A stretch of DNA of 64,000 nucleotides, taken from Lachancea mirantina (taxonomy: Eukaryota; Ascomycota; Saccharomycetes; Saccharomycetales; Saccharomycetaceae). Below the pieces are notes generated by a model. That model did not search any database and had not been told where the DNA came from. It saw nothing but the letters and a program-made list of their open reading frames with translations. Made by a program: the position numbers and the translations under genes. Positions 48,176 through 58,240 of this stretch are shown here, in pieces (position 1 is the stretch's first letter; each line of letters opens with the position of its first letter). The stretch lies in assembly GCA_900074745.1 (NCBI GenBank), contig LT598462.1, forward strand, positions 310,001 through 374,000. The letters are read 5' to 3'.

Positions 48176-48464
48176 ATGGAAATCCCCCATCGGCAGCTCA
48201 CCAAGGAGGAGATCAACCGATGTTATTTGGTATGTTTTTGCAACGGAACAAATCGACACAATGGTTGCCGAGATATGAATGATAACAAGCCCGGTTTTTT
48301 ACTAACACAAATATATGACTAGAGATGGCAACAATTGCAAAATGAACATGGGGAGAACGCTTCTAATATTCCGGAGTTCATTTATTTTACCAAGGTGCTG
48401 CGTCTTGCGGCTAGACAGCAACAGAAACAGCAGCAACAGCAGCAACATGCTCAACCTCAACAGG

Positions 48465-48556
<92 letters not shown>

Positions 48557-49017
48557 CCACAACAGCAGCCGCAGCCGCAACAACAGCAGCCGCAGTTCCA
48601 ACAACATCAAAGTCAACAACAGCAGTCTGCTTCACCTTCAATCTCGAATTCTATGAATGGAGCGCAGCGCCAGATCCCTTTGCAGCCTCCACATGGTGGT
48701 CCAATTCAGCAGAACCAGATACCTCATACGTCGCAGGATGGACAGAGTCAGGCCTGGTCACAGCGACAGAATTCAGCGGAAGATGGACTCGGGAAACCCT
48801 CACCTGGATCTCAGAATGGAGGTCTCTCCAACACTTTTACGATAGAACAGTCCGAGTTACTCAAGGCACAGATTACGTCTCTCAAATACTTGTTAAGCAG
48901 ACAAGCGATTCCTCCTGAAACGCAAGCTGTGATTCAAAGATCACTCAACAATCCTCCTGATTTTAAACAAATGCTTGTTGCACTGAGTGACTCTGTCAGA
49001 GGCAGACAGCAGCAGAT

Positions 49018-49083
<66 letters not shown>

Positions 49084-52000
49084 GCAGCAGCAACAGCAAC
49101 AGCAACAACAGCAGCAGCAAGAGCAGCTTTATCAACATCAGCCGTTGCAGCAACGAAAGCTGCAACAACTACAACAGCAGCAACTACAACAACAACAGCT
49201 GCAGCAGCAGCAACTCCAACAACAACAAATACAACAACAACAATTACAGCAACAACAATTACAGCAGCAACAGCTACAGCAGCAGCAGCTACAGCAGCAG
49301 CAGCTTCAACAACAACAGCTCCAGCAACAACAGCACCATCAGCAGCAATTACAACAGCGGAGACAGCAGCAGCTTTTACAACAGCAGCAACAGCAACAAC
49401 AACAACATCGGCGCCCTTCTCCCGCTAGTTTGCAACAGTTTCCATCAAACCAACCGTCACCTGTAACAGTACCAGACCATGTCGTTCAGCAAATGGGCCA
49501 GCCTTCCGCGGGCTCGCCTCAAGAAATATCCCACAGTGGTCCACACAGTGTTGCCAGCATATCAACACCATTTGGACCCAGCCCTTCTGTTAACAATGTA
49601 GCAACAGCTCCTATGCCTTCCACAAAACCACAAGGAATATCTCCAACTAGTTCTGGACTTCAACAACCCCGAGAAAACGATATGGTTGCACGTACAGAAA
49701 CCCAAAATGGCCAAGAAGCACCCGTCGGACAGGGCGGTGATGACGCCGTTGAATTCGAAGGCGTCACTGAACCGAAGCCGTGTCCTCCAATTCCAATATC
49801 AGAATATCGTGTACAGCATCCCGAGATTCAAAAGTTTGTCGATATCACAATGCCCAACGTTGTCGTTGATTCCTTCACTATGCCAGCTTTGCCAGAAGAG
49901 TCTATTGACTATGCTCATTTATTTCCCTCTAAGGAGCAACCGAAGATAATGCTGCAGTCTGGAATTTTACCCACCGGTATCGACGTCCACTCAGCGATGG
50001 AGATATATCAAACTTTGGTTGCCTTAGATATAGATACAGCGGTCGATGACTGCTTGATGAAGGTTTTGGATGATAAAACAACTGAAAAAGAGAAACGCCG
50101 TGCCAAATATGACTATCTGGCACTTCAGCTGCTACCGTTACAGAAAGCGGTTAGGGGACATATTTTGCAGTTCGAATGGTACCAGAAGTCTCTCTTGACA
50201 AACACCCATCCAAATTTTCTTTCGAAAATTCGAAAGGTGAATGTTCAAGACGCCCTTCTTACAAACCATCTCTATAAAAGGCATGAAATTTTACAGCACG
50301 AGCGTCAAAAGTACGAACAATCGACCAAGTTGAAAAGCATAACAACTGGCGCGATCGAAATCTACAACAGAAGGCTTGACAGAAGGACTCAACGTGTAAA
50401 ACTTGGCCACCGCTTGGTGACCTTGCATGGAGCGCTTGAAAAGGAAGAGCAGAAACGCATTGAAAGGAATGCAAAGCAGCGTTTGCAGGCTTTGAAAGCC
50501 AATGATGAGGAAGCATACATAAAGCTATTGGACCAGACTAAAGACACAAGAATCACGCATTTGCTAAAGCAAACTAATACGTTCTTGGACTCTTTAACCA
50601 AAGCTGTCAGAGACCAACAACAGTATACCAAAGACAAAGTTGAGTCTCATACGACTAAAGACGAGGAAGAAGAAGAACTGGGTGAGGCGAAGGATCAAGT
50701 CTTGGATATCGAAGATGAAGAAGAGCGTCAAGACGTTGATTACTATAATGTTGCACACAAAGTGAAAGAAATTGTAAAACAACAGCCTTCCATACTAGTA
50801 GGAGGAACATTGAAGGAATATCAATTGAAGGGCTTGCAATGGATGGTCTCTCTTTTCAACAATCACCTGAATGGTATTTTGGCCGATGAAATGGGCCTGG
50901 GAAAAACTATCCAAACGATATCTTTATTGACCTATCTTTACGAAGTCAAGAACGTGCACGGACCTTTTTTGGTTATCGTGCCTCTATCCACTTTAACCAA
51001 TTGGGACTCAGAATTTGAGAAATGGGCTCCCAAATTACGGAAGGTCGCTTATAAAGGATCGCCCAATGAGAGAAAGTCCAAGCAAAGCATAATTAGATCA
51101 GGTGAATTCGATGTTGTGTTAACGACCTTCGAGTACATCATCAAAGAAAGGGCTTTGCTATCAAAGATCAAATGGGTTCACATGATAATCGATGAAGGTC
51201 ACAGAATGAAAAATACACGCTCGAAGCTTTCTCTGACCTTAAATACACACTACCACACTGATTACCGTCTTATCTTGACTGGTACGCCGCTGCAGAATAA
51301 TTTACCTGAATTGTGGGCGTTATTGAACTTCGTGCTTCCGAAAATTTTCAACTCTGTCAAGTCCTTTGATGAATGGTTCAACACCCCTTTCGCCAACACA
51401 GGTGGTCAAGATAAAATAGCTCTCAGCGAAGAAGAAACTCTTTTGGTCATCAGAAGATTGCACAAAGTTCTTAGACCATTCTTGCTAAGACGTTTGAAAA
51501 AGGATGTCGAGAAAGAGCTACCCGATAAAGTCGAAAAAGTTTTGAAATGTAAGATGAGCGGGTTGCAACAAAAGTTGTATGAGCAGATGCTAAAGCATCG
51601 TCGTTTGTTTGTCGGTGATCAGCAAAATACTAACAAGATCGTTGGTTTGCGCGGTTTCAACAATCAAATTATGCAGTTGAAAAAGATCTGCAATCATCCA
51701 TTCGTATTCGAAGAAGTTGAAGATCAGATAAATCCTACTAGAGAGACAAATGCAAGTATTTGGCGTGCTGCTGGTAAATTTGAACTTTTAGAGAAGATTT
51801 TACCGAAATTCGAGGCAACGGGGCATCGAATTTTGATATTCTTTCAGATGACGCAAATAATGGACATCATGGAAGATTTCTTAAGGCTTTTGGGACTCAA
51901 ATACTTGCGTCTGGACGGTCATACCAAGTCTGATGATCGAACATTTTTGCTGAATAGCTTTAATGCCCCGAACTCTGAATATTTTTGTTTTCTGCTGTCC

Positions 52001-53443
52001 ACCAGAGCTGGTGGTCTGGGTCTAAACCTGCAGACGGCCGATACTGTCATAATTTTCGATACAGATTGGAACCCTCACCAAGATTTGCAGGCTCAAGATA
52101 GAGCACACAGAATTGGTCAGAAAAATGAGGTTAGAATTTTGAGATTGATCACCGAGAACTCGGTTGAAGAGGTTATTTTGGAGCGGGCGCACAAGAAGCT
52201 CGATATTGACGGTAAAGTCATTCAGGCGGGTAAATTCGACAACAAATCAACCGCAGAAGAACAAGAGGCCCTTCTACGTTCTCTAATGGAGGCAGAGGAA
52301 GAGCAGAAGAAAAAGAGGGAGCTCGGACTAGAAGAAGATGAGCATTTTGATGACAATGAATTGAATGAACTATTGGCCAGAAATGACGATGAGTTGAAGA
52401 TTTTTGCTGAAATGGATGAGGAACGAAGCAGGAAACATTTAGAAAGCGGTATAACTACCACTCTTATGGAAAACTCTGAGTTACCAGATTATTATCATCA
52501 AAATATTGAGGCTGAAATTGAGAGAGAAGAAAGCGAAGTCTTGTTGAATGGCGGTCGGGGCATCAGAGAACGCCGTAGCGCAAATTACGGCGAAGATCTT
52601 ACAGAAGAGCAATGGCTTAAGCAATTCGAAGTCAGTGATGAGGAAAAGAATGACGATGACAAAAATAGTGATGAAAAGATTAACGACAATCTAAGTGATG
52701 ATGAAGATGAAGAAGGCGGAAAATCAAGAAAACGGAAGGCGACCAAGTCTTTATGCAGAGGCAAACGTATCAAACTTGAGAATGAACGTGTCATCGATGC
52801 CGAAAATGATGAAGAAGAGGTGAATTCTGAACACGATGTCCAGGCGGAGAAGCCGGTTGTCACATCATCGAAATCTTTAAAGACCAAGCCAAAGGAAAAA
52901 GTCAAACAAGTTCGTGAACGTCGAGGTGGCAAAATGAAGAACGGTCGTCCGTATCTGAGAAATGCATCTGATGTTGAGTTGTCTCAGACGGAGAAGGAAG
53001 GGATTGCAGCGCGCGCAAAAGAGCTCTACGAATTTGCCGTTGCGTATCGAAATGAGGACGGAAGACGCCTTGCTGACATTTTCTTAATAAGACCTTCTAA
53101 AAAGCTTTATCCAGATTACTATCTGTTCATCAAGTATCCAGCTGCTTTCGAAAATGTGACCAAACACATCGACAGTTTGGCCTACGGCTCACTCGAACAG
53201 GTGCTTGAGGATTTCCACTTGATGTTTTCAAACGCAAGGGTTTACAACGCCGAAGGTTCAGTTATTTACGATGATTCGATCGAGTTGGAAGATGCCATCA
53301 TTGCGAAGTACAGGGAAATGACCGAGGACAAATCGGGTATTGATTTCCAGGAATTCGATAAACAATACGCAACGCAGCCATTAGAACCGGCCGCTGAAGA
53401 AAGTTCAACTGCAAATACTCCGAATCCCGATGATCCATCGTGA
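48176..53443 (+). CDS. SNF2: SWI/SNF chromatin-remodelling ATPase Snf2, two exons
   Basis: Exon 1 is 48176-48229 (MEIPHRQLTKEEINRCYL) and exon 2 is 48323-53443, together 1724 residues (1703 in S. cerevisiae). Joining gives NRCYLRWQQLQNEHG, parallel to yeast NRCYLRWQHLRNEHG. An in-frame ATG nine bases upstream is less likely. The order is: poly-Gln tract, QLQ domain near 190-230 (FTIEQSELLKAQITSLKYLL), a second Gln-rich region, HSA region, SNF2 ATPase (GLGKT about 876-880, DEGH about 975-978, LSTRAGGLGLNLQTAD), SnAC region, acidic/basic linker and a C-terminal bromodomain (about 1590-1690, YPDYYLFIKYPAAF). It is the motor of SWI/SNF, which slides and ejects nucleosomes at promoters. Confidence 0.96.
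48230..48322 (+). other. SNF2 intron (93 nt)
   Basis: GTATGT donor (48230-48235), TACTAAC branch sequence at 48300-48306 and TAG acceptor at 48320-48322. It is in phase 0 after codon 18. S. cerevisiae SNF2 is intronless. Confidence 0.93.
48467..48556 (+). repeat. Pure (CAA)30 tract in SNF2
   Basis: Thirty consecutive CAA codons, part of a longer Gln-rich segment before the QLQ domain. A single-codon run of this length is prone to slippage, so length may vary between strains. Confidence 0.9.
49019..49120 (+). repeat. (CAACAG)n poly-Gln tract in SNF2
   Basis: Thirty-four Gln codons, mostly alternating CAA and CAG, directly after the QLQ region. The mixed codons make it less slippage-prone than the CAA run. 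Confidence 0.9.
49160..49347 (+). repeat. 15-bp Leu-Gln4 pentapeptide repeat in SNF2
   Basis: About a dozen units of LQQQQ (one with Ile), encoded by 15-bp repeats with mixed CAA/CAG, probably forming an amphipathic helix or coiled coil with Leu every fifth residue. Confidence 0.8.
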
Positions 53444-53598
53444 TAAACGCTATGAATAGTCTTGATAAGGAATATATTTCATGGTTAACGGTTTTACTTT
53501 CTAGTAACATGGTAAGAATCCATTCAGTGAGCAGTAACGTGTTTGTAGATACACACATGTACACATTCTCTTGGCGACTCGGTTTCAAAGCCAGTGTT

Positions 53599-54402
53599 TC
53601 AACCCCGGTAAATGTGGAATGGAGATGCTTGATTGGTAGCAAAAACCAAGACGTCGGCGATAACAGTATTGGGCTTTCTGGACGTGGCATAAACGATCAA
53701 ATCGGCGATGTCATCAGCGTAAAGTGGTTCTGTACCCTCGTAAACCTTCTTGGCAGTTTCCGTGTTACCTTTGTATCTAACGAGCGAGAATTCGGTTTCG
53801 ACGTTTCCCGGCGCGACTTCGATGACTCTGATCTTGGTGTTGATGAGTTCCTTACGGAGACTCTGTGTGAACGCTCTGACGGCATGCTTGGTGGCACAGT
53901 AGATGGAGCCCGTTGGATACGCTTCTCTACCGGCCACAGAACCCAAATTAACGATGTCGCCTGCGTTTTTCGCCTTGAAAATGGGGAGCACCGCTTGGGT
54001 CACGTTGATGAGCCCCAAGACGTTGGTGTCGATCATTCCTGCGATATCCTGAGCATCGATGTTTCCAACAGTTTCGGACCCAAGCGCTTTGCCGGCGTTG
54101 TTGATCAAAATGTCGATGTCCTTGAACTCCTGCGGTAGATTCTCGAGAAACGGCTTGATCGACGCCGATTCCGTGACGTCCAGCTTGCCGGCAAACACCT
54201 TGGCCTCTGGATATTCTCGGCCGATTTTCTGCTTCAATTCCTCCAGTTTCTCCAGTCTTCTCGCAGCGAGAATTAAATTGACCTTCCCGTCGGAAGCGTC
54301 TAGGTATTCCAACGCAGTGGCCTGACCGATCCCTGCGGACGCTCCCGTGATGAAAATGGTCTTGCCAGCCAATCTTTCTGCGGCCTTTCTGCCTTGAGAC
54401 AT
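53599..54402 (-). CDS. YMR226C: NADP-dependent short-chain dehydrogenase (YMR226C ortholog)
   Basis: A 267-residue classical SDR, the length of S. cerevisiae YMR226C (also called TMA29). It has the nucleotide-binding GASAGIG (20-26), NNAG (101-104), catalytic S155 and Y168-x3-K172, and the conserved [16 protein letters not shown]. The yeast enzyme is an NADP-dependent 3-hydroxy acid (L-allo-threonine, serine) dehydrogenase that also reduces carbonyl compounds. It is convergent with SNF2 (155 bp). Its strand is opposite to that predicted from the neighbouring chr XIII genes, so a single-gene inversion occurred in one lineage. Confidence 0.95.
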   Translation of the reverse strand: MSQGRKAAERLAGKTIFITGASAGIGQATALEYLDASDGKVNLILAARRLEKLEELKQKIGREYPEAKVFAGKLDVTESASIKPFLENLPQEFKDIDILINNAGKALGSETVGNIDAQDIAGMIDTNVLGLINVTQAVLPIFKAKNAGDIVNLGSVAGREAYPTGSIYCATKHAVRAFTQSLRKELINTKIRVIEVAPGNVETEFSLVRYKGNTETAKKVYEGTEPLYADDIADLIVYATSRKPNTVIADVLVFATNQASPFHIYRG

Positions 54403-55279
54403 GCTATGTATGATATGGGTCTAATATGCCTTGAGAGCGTTCTCTTGCAGTAACTAAACTAATAAAAACGGAGGCGTTCAACTGTTTGATCTGCACACTA
54501 TATGTCCGCTATATATACGATTCCTAGCCATGGTCGATCAGGACTTCGGTCCCCGAATCGACAGACGATTGGCTGCGCAATTTGCAAACGCCTATTTTGT
54601 CGCTTGTAAGCGTTGTCGTTAACAACAATATCTGAATTCCTATCAGTATGAAGATGCGAGTGAGTAGCACATTGTACGAAATATGAGATCTTGATAAAAG
54701 GCCAATCCGAGGATTTGTGTCGCTGTGTACGGATGTGATGAGGAGCACTATTGACGGCCAGGTGTCTGGGTTAATGCCTCTCTACGAATACTCACAAGTT
54801 ACTCAGGAATTTATCGTCATGAACGGCATAGGGTCTGACATAATCAACATCACTATCGACGCCCAGCAGCACTGAGACGACACACAGATCGAGTAGTGGA
54901 ATCCAGCCATAAGGCGAGGTCGTGGATTGGAACTGTTTCGTAAAAGCTATCAAAGCTTATTCGGGGGATCCATATTTATGTACTTTATCAAGAATAAGAA
55001 TGTGTACGCCTTCCTCGTGTATTCTTTCGTTTGATCTTGGGTTGTAGCTTACTTTTCTGCACCAGCCTGTACAATGTGCGGTATCCGGACAGGAAGAGCT
55101 CGCTGGCGGCCACCAAGAGATCGAATCAGGTTACTTTCAGGTACGAATGAGCGAGACGTATGTCGTCTAAAGTGATCATGGTTTTGAAGCGTTTAAACAG
55201 TTACTGCTATGAGGGACGAAGTAAGAAGTACGCACCTTATTTTGCGTTGGTATCGACATAGAACTCTTCCAAAAAATTT
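54403..55279. other. Intergenic region between YMR226C and tRNA-Ala
   Basis: About 880 bp with no supportable gene. A TATATATACGA stretch near 54505 may serve the YMR226C promoter. A GTGATGA at about 54734 with a CTGA about 95 bp on was considered as a C/D snoRNA and rejected. Confidence 0.35.
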
Positions 55280-55352
55280 TGGACATAACAGGATTCGAAC
55301 CAGTGACCTCTTCCTTGCAAGGGAAGCGCGCTACCAACTGCGCCATATGCCC
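55280..55352 (-). tRNA. tA(UGC): tRNA-Ala(UGC)
   Basis: A 73-nt cloverleaf on the minus strand. The acceptor arm is GGGCATA/TATGTCC plus discriminator A. The D arm is GCGC/GCGC (A box TGGCGCAGTTGG). The anticodon arm is CTTCC-CTTGCAA-GGAAG with anticodon TGC. The B box is GGTTCGAATCC. There is no intron. A run of six T follows within 4 nt downstream, a Pol III terminator. One T-T mismatch is seen in the T stem compared with the usual yeast sequence. Confidence 0.95.
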
Positions 55353-55549
55353 TATGATGCTTTTAGATGGAAATATGACGTGACACATGTCGCTTTGACA
55401 AGAAGCAAGACCAATGCTACCTGCCTCTACCTCGAACCACTAAAAAGCCCGCTGGCTGTTTATCGTTCGAACCGCATCCAGGTGGCACCTGGTATAATAT
55501 CCATATGTATGTGAGCTAAACAAAATCAGAGCGTAGCAGTTCACCGGCC

Positions 55550-56260
55550 TCATCGAGACGGGTCCGCCAGCAGCGCCTTGAGCCCGCGATGGAACTCTGG
55601 ATAGGAAATCTCGCTCTTGTCGCCCCTGTACCGGATCACGTCCACGAAATATTTCTCGTAATTGTCCATTACGGTCTCTGCGAACTGCCAGCAGCCTGCT
55701 TTCTCGATCAGGTTGACAAACGTCTCGCGTTTGTCCCAATCTTGCTCGGGCATCACTTCGGGCAAAAAAGTCGCGCTTAAGAGCCGGGAACTGTGCGGAT
55801 CGCGGAACTTGAGCTCGATACCGTGTACCCCGAGTTCCCAGTCGTAAATGTCCCCCTTACCTGCCGCGTAGATCGACTGGAACTCGTGTAATACGTTGCA
55901 ACTGCACTGGAGGTCTTTCACCTCGGCTGCCGAGATCGGAGGGAACCTGTGATCTTCGAAGGCTGCTATCAACGCGTACTTTTCGATACCCCTTAGTAAG
56001 GGCAACTTGGCAAACGTCCCAATGCATCCTCGAAGCTGAAATTCGCTGGACCCTTTGCTTTTCTTCTTCCAGGTGATGAATAGAGAAGTTTTCTCCGACG
56101 CAGCGTCTGTTTGAGTGCCAGGAAACAACTCATAGGCGATCTGATCAAAAGTTACGTTCCCCGTCGCATCTTTCTTGCTATTTGACGTATCCAAGCGCGA
56201 AAAAAGCTGGTAAAAAGCGTAGAATGCAAAAGGAGAGCTAAGGATTTCACCACTACCCAT
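55550..56260 (-). CDS. YOR289W: AMMECR1-domain protein (YOR289W ortholog)
   Basis: A 236-residue AMMECR1 family protein (251 in S. cerevisiae). The central signature is LRGCIGTFAKLPL, followed by YALIAAFEDHRFPPISAAEV and the WELGVHGIELKF strand; TFLPEVMPEQDWDKRETF and a basic end close the domain. The Cys of RGCIGTF is intact. The biochemical role of the family is unknown; the yeast protein is cytosolic and nuclear. It shares a divergent promoter of about 210 bp with MPD1. Confidence 0.92.
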   Translation of the reverse strand: MGSGEILSSPFAFYAFYQLFSRLDTSNSKKDATGNVTFDQIAYELFPGTQTDAASEKTSLFITWKKKSKGSSEFQLRGCIGTFAKLPLLRGIEKYALIAAFEDHRFPPISAAEVKDLQCSCNVLHEFQSIYAAGKGDIYDWELGVHGIELKFRDPHSSRLLSATFLPEVMPEQDWDKRETFVNLIEKAGCWQFAETVMDNYEKYFVDVIRYRGDKSEISYPEFHRGLKALLADPSR

Positions 56261-56470
56261 TTATAGCTATTTCACTTCGTATTTGCGGGACAAGTCCTTT
56301 ACAAGACGGATAAGTCGCTTCAGATTCAGGTTCTTGTTACATATTAAAGGTGTTCGCGATGAGTACGTCCAAAATGATCTTCAAACCTACTACTCTTAGA
56401 CATCTTGATCTTGAACTTACACCCAACACCTCAAGCAAGAACAGCTCAATTTTGAAGCACTTGTGAGCCG

Positions 56471-57409
56471 ATGTGGACGCCATTGAGGCTTGTACTTATT
56501 GCCGTTATGGCTTGGGGCGCTATCGCTCAGAATTTTTACGACTCTTCCCCGCATATTTTGGAATTGTCGCCGTCGAATTTCGACCAAGTGGTGCACCAGA
56601 CGAATTACACGACGTTGGTCGAGTTCTACGCGCCCTGGTGTGGGTATTGCCAGCAATTGAAGGGCACGATGCAGAAAGCCGCACGGAGCCTTGACGGATT
56701 GGTCCAGGTTGCAAGTGTGAACTGTGACGTGGCGAAAAACAAGCCTCTCTGCGCGAGACATCGCGTAGAAGGGTTCCCTACCTTGGTCGTTTTCCGGCCT
56801 CCCAAGATCGATTTGAGCGTGCCGTTCGCGGACCGCATGCGCATCACGAACCACGCAAGCGAGGTTTACAGAGGAGAGCGGAAACTGCGACCGCTCGTAG
56901 ATTTTGCTGCGTCGCGTATCAAAAACTACGTACGTCGGTTCACGAAACCCATGTCCGCGGTCGCCGCGCTCGAGACTTCCGAATCCCGCTACGTCATGTT
57001 CTTGTTTTCTAAGAGCGACAGAGTATCGCCCTTGTACAAGAGTCTCGCCCTCGACTGGTTGGGCACGGTGCGCTTTGCCCTCGTGCCCAACGGCAAGCTT
57101 GCCAGTGCGTCGCAAGTCACTTCATCCCAATTACCTCGCATTGCCGGTTTTTTCCAGGATCTAAGCAGCAGCGACCAGCATACCAGCGAATCCAGCAAGC
57201 TCGTGCTGTTCGATACCCAAGACGACGAGTTCCATGTCTACGGGGGCGCGATTGACAAGCTCGCGCTTGCGCAGTTTTTGTCGAAATTTGCCGCCCCCAA
57301 CGAGGGTCCCCTGACGCAAAGACAAGCATTTGTCGACGCTGTAAAAGCAGGCAAGAAGTTCAAAAAGTCCAAGCAGAACCAAAAACACCACCACCACGAC
57401 GAGCTGTAA
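56471..57409 (+). CDS. MPD1: ER protein disulfide isomerase Mpd1
   Basis: A 312-residue PDI relative (318 in S. cerevisiae). A signal peptide (residues 1-19, MWTPLRLVLIAVMAWGAIA) is followed by one thioredoxin domain with active site APWCGYC (C57, C60), then a degenerate second domain. The protein ends in a His run and the retention signal HDEL. Mpd1 is a non-essential ER oxidoreductase that can replace Pdi1 when overproduced. The GC content of its coding sequence is visibly higher than that of its neighbours. Confidence 0.95.
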   Translation: MWTPLRLVLIAVMAWGAIAQNFYDSSPHILELSPSNFDQVVHQTNYTTLVEFYAPWCGYCQQLKGTMQKAARSLDGLVQVASVNCDVAKNKPLCARHRVEGFPTLVVFRPPKIDLSVPFADRMRITNHASEVYRGERKLRPLVDFAASRIKNYVRRFTKPMSAVAALETSESRYVMFLFSKSDRVSPLYKSLALDWLGTVRFALVPNGKLASASQVTSSQLPRIAGFFQDLSSSDQHTSESSKLVLFDTQDDEFHVYGGAIDKLALAQFLSKFAAPNEGPLTQRQAFVDAVKAGKKFKKSKQNQKHHHHDEL

Positions 57410-57465
57410 ACGGGCTTCTCTGTTCTACTCTGACTTAATGTGCATAGTCCTGGTAACGTGACTCG

Positions 57466-57473
57466 TTACCCGG
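57466..57473 (+). promoter_or_regulatory. Reb1-like site upstream of MRPL44
   Basis: TTACCCGG, the Reb1 core, lies about 145 bp above the MRPL44 ATG and just after the MPD1 stop; it could act as promoter boundary and as a roadblock terminator. Confidence 0.5.
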
Positions 57474-57616
57474 CCAAAATTGAATAAAATCTTGAAAAAT
57501 TGGTACTTTTCTGAGAACCCGTAAAGAGCCGGGACGAATTTGGCGAGCAACAGAAGATTCAAAGGATCCCTTTTCGCTGTTTTAAATCATTTCTTGGCAT
57601 CTCATTTGAGTATAGG

Positions 57617-57984
57617 ATGATCACGAAATATTTCACCAAAGTCGTGGTGAGGTTCAACCCTTTGGGGAAAGAAGGTATGTGTGGAGGGCACGCTATGTCT
57701 CGGGAGAAGATATTTATATCGATGGACGTTACTGACAAATTGGAACAGCCAAGACCGCTAGACTCTTTTTGAGTTCGATTCCACCAACACAACGGCTTTC
57801 TGGTTTATCTTTGAAAAACGAGCTTCTCAATGGAGCGAGCACTGCGAGCCCGTTGGTGAAGGTAACTTTCAAGGACAAGACAGAGCTCGAGCTTAATCCG
57901 ACGGGAATAACGTTCCAGGAAGTGGGGAATTTTTTCGACAGGCATTCTCGGAAATTGAGACTAAAGGAAACAATCGAAGCATAG
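57617..57984 (+). CDS. MRPL44: Mitochondrial large-subunit ribosomal protein mL38-type Mrpl44 (YMR225C), two exons
   Basis: Exon 1 is 57617-57674 (MITKYFTKVVVRFNPLGKE) and exon 2 is 57749-57984, joined through a split Ala codon (G|CC) to KTARLFLSSIPPTQR. The product has 97 residues (98 in S. cerevisiae) and ends in FFDRHSRKLRLKETIEA. S. cerevisiae MRPL44 has an intron at an equivalent 5' place. It belongs to the mL53 family of the mitoribosome large subunit in current nomenclature as far as I recall; the family name in the call should be checked. Neighbours (YMR226C before, MRE11 further on) agree. Confidence 0.92.
57675..57748 (+). other. MRPL44 intron (74 nt)
   Basis: GTATGT donor (57675-57680), TACTGAC branch-like site at 57730-57736 and CAG acceptor at 57746-57748, only about 12 nt after the branch. 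Confidence 0.92.
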
Positions 57985-58170
57985 AGAGAATGCTAGCGAA
58001 AAGAACGGTAACGAAGACCAAAAATCATGTAAATACGAGTCAATAACACAAATGCCGACGGGCGATAATTGAGCAATAATTGAGAAGCGTGTATGTAGAC
58101 AATCACATGATGAGAATGGTGACAAATCGCTTTACACGAAATTAATGAAAAACTGTCAACGAGATGAGAT

Positions 58171-58178
58171 GCGATGAG
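58171..58178 (+). promoter_or_regulatory. PAC box of RRP36
   Basis: GCGATGAG, 63-70 bp above the RRP36 ATG. The surrounding 14 bases, AGATGCGATGAGCT, are identical to those around the PAC box of RRP5. Confidence 0.7.
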
Positions 58179-58240
58179 CTAGGAAACTCGATAGGCTCCA
58201 CACTTACATATCCACTAATAGTTGTGACTTGAACGGGCTG

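Noticed and set aside
53440-54138. 232-codon plus frame opposite YMR226C
   Set aside because: YMR226C matches a known SDR over its full length; the opposite frame is a codon-bias shadow.
54734-54835. C/D-box snoRNA candidate (GTGATGA ... CTGA)
   Set aside because: No terminal stem between the flanks, and the bases before the D box show no match to rRNA that I can recall.
55466-55480. Second tRNA-like B box (GTTCGAACC)
   Set aside because: No A box or cloverleaf can be drawn around it.
56417-57115. 232-codon minus frame opposite MPD1
   Set aside because: MPD1 has a signal peptide, CGYC and HDEL; the minus frame has none of the marks of a protein family.
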